This document shows, piece after piece, positions 23,921 to 33,979 of a stretch of DNA of 64,000 nt. The notes under the pieces were generated by a model that made no database searches, had not been told where the DNA came from, and saw nothing but the letters and a program-made list of their open reading frames with translations. Each line of letters begins with the position of its first letter. The first letter of the stretch is position 1. The DNA comes from Luzula sylvatica (taxonomy: Eukaryota; Streptophyta; Magnoliopsida; Poales; Juncaceae): the NCBI GenBank assembly GCA_946800325.1, contig OX326958.1, positions 26,204,914-26,268,913 on the forward strand, given 5' to 3'. Both the position numbers and the translations under genes were made by a program.

Positions 23921-24539
23921 GAAAAAAGCTCACTTTTGCCCCCTGAAGTGTTCCAAAAAGTGCAACTTACCCCCCAAACTCTAATTTTGTTCATTTTGCC
24001 CCCCGAACTCTCATTTTTGTTCACTTTTGCCCCCTCCATCAGTTAAGTGCCCAGTCAGCAGTTAAGTGATGACGTGGCTGTGATGACTTGGCAATTTTTG
24101 ATGATTTTGTTGCTGACGTGGCAAAGTTTATATTATTAAATGACATTCATTAACTCATTTAATTATAATCATTAATCATTAATTAAACCCAAACTCATTA
24201 ATGCATTATTTTAATCCTTCTTTCTCTTTCTCTCTTTCTCTCTCACCCCGTCGCCATTGAAGGTTGGATTATAATGGTTAATGATTATAATTAAATGAGT
24301 TAATGAATGTGTCATTTAATAATATAAACTTTGCCACGTCAACAACAAAATCATCAAAAATTGTCAAGTCATCACAGCCACGTCATCACTTAACTGCTGA
24401 CTGGGCACTTAACTGATGGAGGGGGCAAAAGTGAGAAAAAATGAGAGTTCAGGGGGCAAAATGAACAAAATTAGAGTTTGGAGGGCAAGTTGCACTTTTT
24501 GGAACACTTCGGGGCTCAAAAGTGAGCTTTTTTTTTTTC
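23921..24539. mobile_element. 619-bp MULE-like foldback element with 9-bp TSD
   Basis: The left end is GAAAAAAGCTCACTTTTG and the right end is the inverted CAAAAGTGAGC plus T11 and C. The flanks are TTTTTGTTT on both sides (23912-23920 and 24540-24548). Inverted arms of roughly 300 bp nearly meet in the middle. The arms contain GGGGGCAAAATGAAC, also seen in the Pack-MULE TIRs, suggesting a common lineage. It ends about 200 bp upstream of the CMC1-like start codon. Confidence 0.88.
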
Positions 24540-24574
24540 TTTTTGTTTTTCAAATTTATCCCCAGCTCTTTTAC

Positions 24575-24712
24575 GGCCCAATGAGGAAAAAGAATTCAAC
24601 CCAATTTCATCATATTTCTTTTTTGTTCCAACCCAATTTACGTTCTTTGTAATATTTCCAGCCCAATTACGAAAATCCTGCTCGTCTCTCTCTCTCTCTC
24701 CGTATAGGGTTT
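24575..24712 (+). promoter_or_regulatory. Promoter with site II-type and telo-box motifs
   Basis: GGCCCA at 24575-24580 and AGCCCA at 24660-24665 are reverse-oriented TGGGCC and TGGGCT site II elements. TAGGGTTT (24705-24712) is a telo-box. In plants this combination is characteristic of promoters of nuclear genes for mitochondrial respiratory and assembly proteins, which fits the downstream twin-CX9C gene. No TATA box is evident. Confidence 0.65.
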
Positions 24713-24740
24713 TTCTGCAAAGAGTTGGTCGAATCGGAAA

Positions 24741-25491
24741 ATGGGGTACCTGGCAGAAGCTAGAGAGAACCATGTCAAAAAGAAGGTTGAAGAAGGTATG
24801 CCTTTTTACTCCAATTAAAAATGCCCATTTAATTTACATATTGTTTCTATCAATTGAGCCCAACTTTTCTCAATCGTTATTTCAATTTCATTTTTCCGCA
24901 TAGTTTTGCTGGAACATTTGAAAATATAGTTGGATTTAGGGAAATCTTAGGACTTTTGTATTTGATACTGTGCCTGCACTGATAGAGATGAGAAAAACCT
25001 TTGTTGGTCTTATTATTAATGAAGCCATGAATTACTCTTAGAGGATCCCCTCAATTGAATTGCAAAATTGGGTGATAATTTGTGTGATATCAATATGTCA
25101 TCGAATTGACTATCATTTATGTAATTTATACTTAATTGGGTCCTAATTTCAAGTTCTGTTCAATTTGTTAAGCTTTACGTAGCAAAATGAAGGCAAAGGC
25201 TCTAAAAGAATGCGACGACTTATGCGCAAAATACGCAGAATGTGCTTCGGGAAAAACACTTTCGGTCATTTGGACATGCCGAAAGGAGGCCAAAGAGCTG
25301 AATCAATGCCTTCATCAATTGTAAATCTTTTCCTACTTTTTTCACTTCATAAAGTAGGAAATATCGCGGGTACCCTAAACCCTTAATTAACACGATACTT
25401 ATAATTTTGTAGTACAAATGATGCTGTGCTAGAAGAGATGAAGAAGAGTTACATGCTTGAGCAAGAAGCCAAGGAAAAGATAAAGACGTGA
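24741..25491 (+). CDS. CMC1-like twin CX9C mitochondrial protein (COX assembly)
   Basis: Three exons: 24741-24795, 25173-25320 and 25413-25491, with GT-AG borders and phases that join exactly to give 93 residues. The centre contains two CX9C motifs, CDDLCAKYAEC and CRKEAKELNQC, the signature of intermembrane-space proteins oxidised by the Mia40/Erv1 relay. N- and C-terminal wording (MGYLAEARENHVKKKVEE; FTNDAVLEEMKKSYMLEQ) fits the CMC1/UPF0287 subgroup, implicated in cytochrome c oxidase assembly and copper handling. The family usually lacks a cleaved presequence, and none is seen here. The first ATG gives the expected short helix before the motifs. CMC1 rather than CMC2 or COX19 is chosen by overall length and context, not by alignment. 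Confidence 0.87.
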
Positions 25492-25775
25492 TGCCATAGA
25501 CAAGAATTTTACGAGATAAATTTTGTTTGATTTTATTTCCTTTGATTTTGGACCATCTTTTATGATATTCAATGGATTATGGTTGGCATATCACATGCCA
25601 TAACTTTTTAACACTTGCGTTCGGTCAAACCGATACCGATATACTATGGACCGTTCTGAATTCAGATTCTTCACTTATTCGTTAAGTGTCAACTCTCGAA
25701 TGAATGTGTCGCGTTCTTGCCTACCATGGCCAAAACAAAGGCAAATTTATAAAAGATGCTTGGGTCCTAAGATTG

Positions 25776-25778
<3 letters not shown>

Positions 25779-25810
<32 letters not shown>
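25779..25810. repeat. GA dinucleotide repeat
   Basis: (GA)16 downstream of the CMC1-like gene. Confidence 0.9.
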
Positions 25811-25812
<2 letters not shown>

Positions 25813-25895
25813 TGGAATAAAGCATTGGCTTTTTTCCTATCAAAATTCTAAGCCCCAAGTGAGCTACTTGAAATCATCTTTATTCTTTTTCAAAA

Positions 25896-26158
25896 AGAAA
25901 ATTATACCATGCCCCTGAAACCCACTCTGGGAGTGACATATGGGAGATTACCAATTAATCCCCCACTTAATTAACACAAACCCATTTTATTAACAATTAA
26001 TAAATATTAATTATTAATGGTTAATTCACATGTATCTTAATTCAATAATAATTAATCACTAATCGAATGAATTTGTGTTAATTAAGACATGGATTAATTA
26101 CTAATCCCCCGGACCGAGGATGTGTGGGGGAATCTGGGGGGGCATAGTAAATGAGCTC
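25896..26158. mobile_element. 263-bp MULE-type MITE with 9-bp TSD
   Basis: Ends AGAAAATTATACCATGCCCC and, reversed, GAGCTCATTTACTATGCCCC. The flanks are TTTTCAAAA on both sides (25887-25895 and 26159-26167). The inner arms share CTTAATTAACACAAA. It has the same length and design as the element at 62536-62798. Confidence 0.82.
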
Positions 26159-26167
26159 TTTTCAAAA

Positions 26168-27214
26168 TGCAATCCATCCTGTCTTGTCTTGCTTTCATGT
26201 TTATTTTTGTTCTTTATTTGTATAGCACTACTGGTATTTTTTATTTTTTTTATTGAAATAATTAATATTTTGTGATAATTAAAACGAAATGCGAAGGGTC
26301 TGCTTCAGTATTGGATTAGTTTTATTGGGTAGGGAAAAGAGGGGAACAGAAGAAAGGCAGGATGATAATGGTATTGACGAGAAAATTTCACCAAGGTTAA
26401 ACATTTTAAGCACATTTTGATTATTTTCAAGGTTGCAAATAGTGTTTCGCGATTTGCAGCGTTTTAAATTATTTTTGCAGTGAATTGCGTATTTTATATC
26501 GGTGCAACATTTTTGCAACATACAATTTTAATAAATACGTTTCTCTATGTATTATAATATAACATGTAATACTATAATATGCATACACAATGATATATTC
26601 GATTTTCATGTTTGGTTGGTACACTACATTTATTTATTCCATCACAAATGTAAAAAATAGTAAATGAGTTTATTTATAGAAAATTTGACCTATTAATTTT
26701 TGAAAATAAAATAAAACGTTTTCCCACCAGATATGCTCTCGCTTGTTAAGAAGCACCACCAACCCCTATAGTAGGCAGAATGAGTGAAAATTAGTATTCC
26801 CTTACATTATTATCGAGTGCGCAAACAAAAAATTGAGAATATAAACCATAAAAAATGAGAATGTAAACCATAAGGAAGTATGTCAATGCATTTTAATTTC
26901 AAAGCTTCAAGCAATTGATCCCCAATTAAAAATAATATCATGAAAAATAGCATAAAATTTCAAATTTTCAAATTTTTTTTGGAGGGCCGGTAGTACATAA
27001 ATTTCAAATTTTATCATAAAATGCAATAGCATAATCATACACATATATTACCACTTAAATATTTAGAGGAGCGACTGTCCCCTCTAGTTTCTTAATAGAT
27101 CCGGCACTGATGCACACTACAATATATGTTGATATATTGTGCTATTTGCAACACAGATTATTTTAGAAAATGGATATGTGTCATAAAAGAGAATGCTAAC
27201 GAGGTATTTTGGAT
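26168..27214. other. Intergenic AT-rich DNA, no gene seen
   Basis: No recognisable protein or RNA. The small frames here carry only low-complexity residues. Confidence 0.5.
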
Positions 27215-27222
27215 ATTAATAG

Positions 27223-27396
27223 CAGTGTTCTGGAAATCGGCCTTGGCGGCCGATTAATCACCGATTAATCGGTAGTCGAGGGTCCGCCGTCGAGATAAAC
27301 TCTTGGCGTTTTGTGCTTGGCGGATTTCCGCCAAGCGGCCGCCAAGGGTCCGCCAAGACCGCCAAGCCACCGCCGAGCCGATTTTTAGATGTGTAC

Positions 27397-27433
<37 letters not shown>

Positions 27434-27918
27434 TTTTTTTTGAATTGCCAACGGGTCCATAGTCTAGTTGGTTGAATGTGAAGCACAAAAAATCATATAT
27501 TATGAGAGGTTGTGGGATACTATTCAAAATAATGATCGTTTTTGTTATGGATTGCCAATGAATTTTCATTGACATCAAAAAAATTAGACATCAATAATGA
27601 AAACGATCGTTTGTCGGATACTATTCAAAAAAATATATTTGGACTAAATTTTTTCATATTTTTAATATTATTATTATTATTATTATTATTTGAGTTTATG
27701 TTAGTTTAGTGACGTAGTGTATTTTGTTACTTAAATTATTTAAAACTTATTAAAAAAACTGTGATTTGTAATTTTGTTTAATTAATTTAAATATTAAATA
27801 TAAAAAAATAAAAATCCGCCGAGGTCCGCCGAGATTCCCGATTAATCCCGATTAATCATCTTTGGCGCTTGATGGTCGTCTGCCGACCAGCGAGCGCCGA
27901 GCGATTTCTGGAACATTG
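27223..27918. mobile_element. 696-bp non-autonomous hAT element with 8-bp TSD
   Basis: Begins CAGTGTTCTGGAAATCGG and ends CGATTTCTGGAACATTG. The perfect 8-bp flanks are ATTAATAG (27215-27222 and 27919-27926). GC-rich subterminal repeats (CCGCCAAG, GATTAATC) surround a poly-T tract (about 27401-27427) and a TTA microsatellite. No transposase is present. Confidence 0.92.
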
Positions 27919-27926
27919 ATTAATAG

Positions 27927-29269
27927 TTATGATTTTTTTTGTTGTCGAAAAAAGATGAATTTTTCACTCCCAGTTACCAATACTCTCAAATTTGAAGCTT
28001 GTTGGGTGAAATTTTTTCTTTTCTTGCCCTCTAATATTTTTTTAATATAGCATTTGAGTAAAATAAAAATAGAGATTTTTTTTTTCAAAACTTCCCTTAT
28101 TTTTCTGAATATTGTGAAAAACACCCTCACGATTTTATTACTTGAAAAAACTCCTCTTTGCCCAAAACCCCTCTTTTATTTCCTTCATTAATTTTAATAA
28201 ATCTTCCTAGTATCTTTAAATAATTTCTAAAACAATACTTAGTTTATCATTAATCCAATAGTAAAAAACATAATTAATATAATATTGGAAAATATTATTA
28301 AAACAATGTATTAGCGAGAAATTTTATAAAAATCCAAATGTAATATAATGCATATTCTACTATAGAGAAATAACTATTCAATATATTTATCTTATCAAAA
28401 GATTCACTTGTCTAGTTGTCAATAGCAGAATATGTATTTACTGTAGTTGGATTTTGGAAAATAGATTTAACTTAACCAATCTGGCTAATAAAATTAACAT
28501 AAAAATACAAGTCATTTTGGTTAACCATAAGTGTAATAAAATTGTGATTAAATTTTTGTTGACATAAATGGTTGAATGCATAACATAATAAAACATATGT
28601 CATGATTCAATTTTTATTGAAATCAATGAATTGAAGACAATTAATTCTTTCCATTTAATAATAAAAAAAAAAAAAATCCAATTTATAGGTATTTTTGTAA
28701 GAAATTTTAAAGGTGGAGGATTTCTTCATAATATTCAGAACAGCTAAAAAAGCTTTTGAAAAAAATTCCATAAAATAATTCCTCTAGATTTTTTTTTTTT
28801 TTCCTCTTCTCTTCTCTTCTCTTCAGCTATCTCCCTCATTGGAGGCTTGGAACACACTTTGTTAGCAAAAAGAGAACATTATTTATGCTCAAAAGGCTAA
28901 AAAGGAAGAAACATCAAAATCAATATATTTATGGGCCAACTTTGTTAGGCTTGAGAAAAGTAATTACCACAACATTTCCACTTAGCAAACTCAGCCAATA
29001 AGGAAAACATATTAAAATAATTTAAAATTTAAAATTTAAAATAATAATTAAATGAAACCTCCTAATAAACTCGTCCCCACCCACCGCCACCACTTACACT
29101 GGTGGGTGACCAAGTCTTGCAAGTCTACTTTGAAGTGCTCTTGATCTTCTGTGACCCCACCAATTTGGTTGCCAATTTATCACGTTTAAACTTGCCAAGG
29201 TCAATAGGAAAACATGATGCAAAAATGAGCGTATTTTTGTGTGTTACGGGTTGAACTGGAACTGTACTT
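27927..29269. other. Intergenic AT-rich DNA
   Basis: No gene recognised. A TCTCT-type pyrimidine tract occurs at about 28803-28825. The stretch 29060-29200 is less AT-rich but codes for nothing recognisable. Confidence 0.5.
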
Positions 29270-29271
29270 TA

Positions 29272-29482
29272 TAAAAAAAATCCAAGGTCCAAAATATATT
29301 ATTGAAATTAGTAAAATATATTTTTATATATAACAAAATATATTGTTGGAAATATATTATTTTATTCTTAATTTTAGCCATATTAACCTATTGGATTCAA
29401 CAATATATTTTGTTCATTTAAATAATATATTTTGCTAATTTCATTAGTATATTTTGCCTGCGTGGATTTTTTTTTGGATTCT
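29272..29482. mobile_element. Foldback MITE
   Basis: Imperfect palindrome of about 210 bp. AAAATCC followed by repeated AAAATATATT on the left mirrors AATATATTTT repeats and GGATTTTTTTTTGG on the right. It lies about 540 bp upstream of the carboxylesterase start. No clear target duplication was found. Confidence 0.55.
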
Positions 29483-29917
29483 CCTTAACAAACATGTATA
29501 TTGTTTTATAAAAATATGTTTCATTCTACAATATTTATAAATTATTATTTTTTATGTTTGGTATATTTTTTGTAAAGAATATCAATTTCAATTTTGTTTC
29601 AAGACATAAAAATGAAATTTCAATCACACGTAAAAAAAAGATGCACGAATTTTTTAATATTCAATAAAACTATCTCAAAAGATAATAACAAGACTATACT
29701 CAAATTTTGAAGTATTATAAAATTTGATAATTATTTATACATTTTATTTGCTAAAAGAGAACACATGGGCATATGTTGGTTCGAACCACGAAAGATCCAA
29801 CCTCTGTTACCAGAATTTTGACCTGTAAAATCAGCAATTCTTTCTACTTGCGACACTTGTCAGCAAAATCAGCACCCATCCATTTGGCCATTTGCACCTG
29901 CAACTTTGGATGTCAAT

Positions 29918-29925
29918 TATATATA
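29918..29925 (+). promoter_or_regulatory. TATA box of the carboxylesterase gene
   Basis: TATATATA lies 93 bp upstream of the ATG at 30018 and is followed by a CA-rich leader without upstream ATGs in the last 70 bp. The spacing fits a plant core promoter. Confidence 0.6.
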
Positions 29926-30017
29926 CAGACAACCAGCAAATCAACACACACACTCACCAGACACAGAAAAAATAATAATCAACTCCATTGAATCTCTTTG
30001 GTGATTGAAAAACCAGA

Positions 30018-31049
30018 ATGGGTGCTCTCCATGTAGGCGATTCGAGGCTAAGCTTCCATCTAGGCAAAACGCACGGCCGTGTCTTGGAGGAGATAGAGGG
30101 GCTAATAAGGGTCTACAAAGACGGGTACGTGGAGCGTCTTCCCGCAGTCAGAGACGTGGCTTGTAACTGGGGCTTGGTACCGGGTACCACATGCAGTGAC
30201 GTGGAAATCGACCGATCAACTGGTGTTTGGGCGCGGATTTACACGCCGAGGCTTCAATCGAACAGTAAAATGCTCCCAGTGGTTGTATATTTTCACGGGG
30301 GTGGATTTTGCGTTGGTTCGGCGGCTTGGAGTTGTTACCATCAATTCTTATCGCGTATGTCGGCTTCGGCCAATTGCGTTATTGTATCAGTTAATTATCG
30401 TCTTGCGCCCGAGCATAGGCTGCCGACGGCATACAACGATGGTCTAACGGTAATTAAGTGGTTGAGAAACCAAGCAAGATACCAACAAAATCACCATGGT
30501 TCCAACAAACTAAATTCTTGGATCAATTTTTCGAATTTTCGCCGCGTCTTCCTGGCTGGTGATAGTGCAGGTGCCCCAATAGCTTATCATGTGGCGACAT
30601 GTGTCGACTCCACGGATCTATTGTGTGTGAGGGGAGTTATATTAATCCAACCATTTTTTGGAGGTGAGATGCGTACATCATCGGAGAAAAACCAAGCTCA
30701 GTCGCCTGGGTCAGCATTGAGTCTCGCCACGTCAGACTGTTATTGGAGACTGGCGTTGCCGGTGGGGGCCACTCGAGATCATCCGTGGTGTAACCCGTTA
30801 GGTAAAGGGTCGCCGAGGCTCGAGAACTTGTCGCTTCCACCTTTGTTTGTTTGTGTGTGCGAATTGGACATATTGAAAGACCGAAACTTAGATTTTTGCA
30901 AAGCTTTGAGGAGGGCTGGGAAAATTGTGGAGCAGGTTTTGTATGGAGGAGTTGGGCATGCATTTCAAGTGTTGAATAACTATCCCTTGTCCCAAATCAG
31001 GACTAATGAGTTGTTATTAGATGTGACGAATTTCATCAGTAGTAGATGA
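30018..31049 (+). CDS. Carboxylesterase of the CXE/GID1-like family (alpha/beta hydrolase)
   Basis: A single-exon gene of 343 residues, typical for plant CXE proteins. The oxyanion-hole motif HGGGFCVGS starts at residue 93. The nucleophile elbow GDSAG is at 181-185 (Ser183). The acid is most likely Asp284 (CELDILKDRN) and the base His314 (GVGHAF), so the triad is complete and the 30-residue Asp-His spacing matches the family. GID1 gibberellin receptors lack this His, so this should be an active esterase rather than a receptor. The closest subgroup by wording is CXE6/CXE17-like, from memory only. No signal peptide is seen, implying a cytosolic enzyme; the natural substrate is unknown. After GDSAG the residues are APIAY, where many homologues have ANIAH. 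Confidence 0.92.
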   Translation: MGALHVGDSRLSFHLGKTHGRVLEEIEGLIRVYKDGYVERLPAVRDVACNWGLVPGTTCSDVEIDRSTGVWARIYTPRLQSNSKMLPVVVYFHGGGFCVGSAAWSCYHQFLSRMSASANCVIVSVNYRLAPEHRLPTAYNDGLTVIKWLRNQARYQQNHHGSNKLNSWINFSNFRRVFLAGDSAGAPIAYHVATCVDSTDLLCVRGVILIQPFFGGEMRTSSEKNQAQSPGSALSLATSDCYWRLALPVGATRDHPWCNPLGKGSPRLENLSLPPLFVCVCELDILKDRNLDFCKALRRAGKIVEQVLYGGVGHAFQVLNNYPLSQIRTNELLLDVTNFISSR

Positions 31050-31177
31050 TGAAACAGGGCAAATATCATGTTGTATAAATAGTGAAGTTGTAATTAATTA
31101 AGTGAAGAACATGATGATGAAATTACACGGAGATGGAACAATTTAGGGACTTCTTTTTTCATAATATTATAGTACAA

Positions 31178-31206
31178 CTAGCTTCTTCCCCGCGCGATTG
31201 CGCGGG
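31178..31206 (-). mobile_element. Helitron 3' terminus (minus strand)
   Basis: On the minus strand a CCCGCGCAATCGCGCGGGG hairpin (31188-31206) is followed by a short spacer and CTAG (31178-31181), then T. This is the Helitron 3' signature. The element therefore extends to the right of this point and probably includes the HUB-like fragment. Its 5' end was not located. Confidence 0.8.
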
Positions 31207-31282
31207 ATGATATTATCCTAATATGTAATGGAGTTTCATGAAAGCTCATTTGATGATGATTTCAATAGACGGATATTAATAG

Positions 31283-31995
31283 TACTACTCACATTACGTA
31301 CAAAGAAATCAATGAATACAAAACTTTAGACTTGAACGGCTTGAGAAAAGAATTAACATGCTGAAATAGTTCAATTAACACTTGTTTTTCAGAAAAAAGA
31401 TTATTTTGGATTTGGCTCGTTTTCACATTCTCCGAAATCAATTTGATATTATTATCGTGTCGATTCACAACTTGTTTAATTAAATGCTGGTTTTGCATTT
31501 GCAAATCTTCACATGCTTGCCCAATCGCCTGGAAAATAAAATAGTATATTATTATAAAAAATGGTATATAATTTATTATTTTGCAAAACAAAAATAACCT
31601 CAATCTCGGAAATATATGCTTCTCCTTCGGAGTCTTTTATTCGTATCGCTTCTGTAAGCTCCATTGTTTCTCCAATAAATTCAACAACAACATTAAATAT
31701 TATTGATTACGCAAAATTTTATACATATTAGTAATTGCGCAAAATTTAGGGGCTTCGCTGCAAAACGGTACCGTTATGACGAATCGAGTTTGCTTCTTAA
31801 ATCATTCATTTCTGACTCAATTCAAGAGCCTTAATTTACACGCCGACTCGGCATCGTTTGCGGCTTTTACACGCAATTCAAGATTATGTTCCTCTATATT
31901 TATTTTTAAATATTTGACTTGTTCTCGCATTTTCTTCATATTCTCTTATTTCCTGTACAATTCTGAAATTTGCAGAAAGTGGATAAATATTAGAA
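31283..31995 (-). pseudogene. Captured HUB/BRE1-like E3 ligase fragment
   Basis: Minus-strand coding pieces match the coiled-coil region of plant HUB1/HUB2, the histone H2B mono-ubiquitination E3 ligases. Exon A (31599 to about 31665) encodes IRIKDSEGEAYISEIE and ends at a GT donor. After a 70-bp intron (31529-31598), exon B encodes AIGQACEDLQMQNQHLIKQV, then NIKLISENVKTSQIQN and LFSEKQVL. Further upstream (about 31780-31915), degraded sequence encodes NLELRVKAANDAESACKLRL with stops and a frameshift. No RING domain is present, so there is no ligase activity. It lies just inside a Helitron 3' end on the same strand, which suggests capture of genomic DNA with its intron. Identification is by remembered motifs, moderately sure. 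Confidence 0.7.
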
Positions 31996-32130
31996 ATTTG
32001 CAAAAGACTCCCTGTGTTTGAGAAAATTGCGGAAATGTACCCGAATTCGGAAGATTCGTTGGTTTGCATTGTTGGGACGGTACCAACCGGTACCGTCAAA
32101 CCTTCGGACCTTGACTATGTGAATTCATTA

Positions 32131-32604
32131 AAATAAATATTGAACGGAAGCATACCAGATTCCATTGGAGGAAGACAACGCCTTAGTCGCAAAGATTTGA
32201 AATTCCAAGCACTTTATGATCTCCAATTGAAGAGTCCTTCGGTTTCTTTTCTCCTATGGATCTATCTCTTTTTTCTTAATGGGATGGAAAAGAGAATGGC
32301 AGAATATCATATGTGCTTGGGACCAATTTATTTTTATAGCCACAAGGCATCTTTTCACAAAGACGTACATTTTGGGCTCCTAATGTGGATTTTTCTATTT
32401 CAGCCCATCATAGAAATTAGAAACATACCACCAATAATTCTATACATCAAAGGCTCACATCATAAATGACACATTAATGTTTACTACAATTAACTAAAGC
32501 TGATCACTTTATTATAAACATATAATTAACAGTAATACACCACATAAATATTTAACATATTAGTCCAATGTTGGATATATGATCCAACAATCTCCCACTT
32601 GGAC
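32131..32604 (-). other. Candidate copia 3' LTR and polypurine tract
   Basis: On the minus strand CCAAGTGGGAGAT (32592-32604) is a typical copia polypurine tract. It is followed by TGTTGGATCATATATCCAAC, a typical copia LTR start. The opposite LTR border is guessed near 32131. This end does not resemble the presumed 5' LTR at 40882, so it may belong to another element. Confidence 0.45.
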
Positions 32605-32617
32605 TATATGTGCATCT

Positions 32618-33038
32618 CAATGTTTTAAATAGCGTGCAGCGGCATGCAGCATTTTGACGTTTAATTTAGCGTTTAGCGTTAGCGGGCGATATAGCGCCGC
32701 TTCACCATCACAGCGGATTTTTGATCGAAATTATTATTTTTATAATACTACAATATAAATATAAATATAAATTAGCGGTCCAATATTATAAATAAAATTA
32801 TGTTGAATGCATAGTTATATCAACCTCGCAAACTAACATAAATTAAAATTCATCCCTAAGAAAAATATATTATTATTATTATTAATTTTGTTTTTATTTT
32901 TATTATTATATTATTGTAATTATAATAAGGCTATTAATAGTTGTTGTTGATGTTGTTATTATCTTATTTTTCCTATAATAATAATAATAATAGTAAGTAT
33001 GCTTATTATTATTACTAGTATTATTATTGGTATCGTTG

Positions 33039-33073
<35 letters not shown>

Positions 33074-33490
33074 TAACAATAATTATTATTTTATACTAAT
33101 AATATTAATTATTATTATTATTATTATTGTTATTATTATTTAGTACCAATAATAATAATAACAATAATAATTATAATAATAATAATAATTATTAATATTA
33201 TTACCATTATTTAATAACAATTATTATTATTGTGTAATGATAATAGTGATTATTATTATAGTTATTATTATTTAATAACAACAACAACAACAATAATAAT
33301 AATAATCATCATCATCATCATCACGCTATAGCACCGCTACTGCCGCTATAATTGAACGCTTCATGCTATAGCGGTCCGCTATAGCGTTGCAGCGGAACAA
33401 AACGCTACAAAGCTAAATTCCGAAGCGATGCATCGTTTACCTCCCAAAACCCGCTATAGCGCCGCTACAGCGCCGCTATTTAAAACACTG
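32618..33490. mobile_element. 873-bp non-autonomous hAT element with 8-bp TSD
   Basis: Begins CAATGTTTTAAATAGCG and ends CGCTATTTAAAACACTG. The perfect flanks are GTGCATCT (32610-32617 and 33491-33498). Subterminal regions repeat AGCGCCGCTA-like motifs, and the middle is a long degenerate ATT/AAT microsatellite (about 32866-33320). It is inserted in copia-derived DNA. Confidence 0.92.
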
Positions 33491-33784
33491 GTGCATCTAT
33501 ATAATTATGTATTGAACCAAAGTATGCGCATCTTTTCTGTTATAACTTTTATGTGTTCCTTAACAATTCCGTCCATCGATTAGATCAATGTAGGATCAAA
33601 ACGGCTTTCGTTACATATAACGTAACTAAACCTTCAATGGTCACGTACACCGACACAACCGAATGACATGAATCATGATGTGGATGTGTAGCATGAAAAT
33701 TTCATGTAACGTGATCTTAACATGTTTATTTTCAACTTGGTCCTCCTTATTTTCTTTGGTGAGATCGAACCAAAAAATACCGTC

Positions 33785-33870
33785 TCCATTAAATCCTTAA
33801 TGAGACAACCCGTCTCCCTTAAACCTTGATGAGACAAACCGTCTCCCTTATAATCCTAAATGAGACATAA
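33785..33870. repeat. 29-bp tandem repeat in the copia 3' region
   Basis: Three copies of an AAATCCTTAATGAGACAACC-like unit, each containing CCGTCTCCCTTAA. They lie downstream of the dead pol gene on its sense strand. Confidence 0.75.
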
Positions 33871-33979
33871 ACTTACCAAAATAAATCAGAATATATTTAT
33901 GTATACCAAATATAAACTTAACTTTATCATATGTCTAAAATATGTCTATGCCATATATATGCAAATATATATACTCCCA

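Noticed and set aside
27254..27460. 68-codon minus-strand frame
   Set aside because: Lies across the GC-rich subterminal repeats and poly-T of a hAT element; the Lys run is the homopolymer.
29770..29800. TGGTTCGAACCAC, resembling a tRNA T-arm (B box)
   Set aside because: No acceptor or anticodon arms can be folded around it.
32140..32469. 109-codon plus-strand frame
   Set aside because: Falls in the candidate copia LTR and has no recognisable domain.
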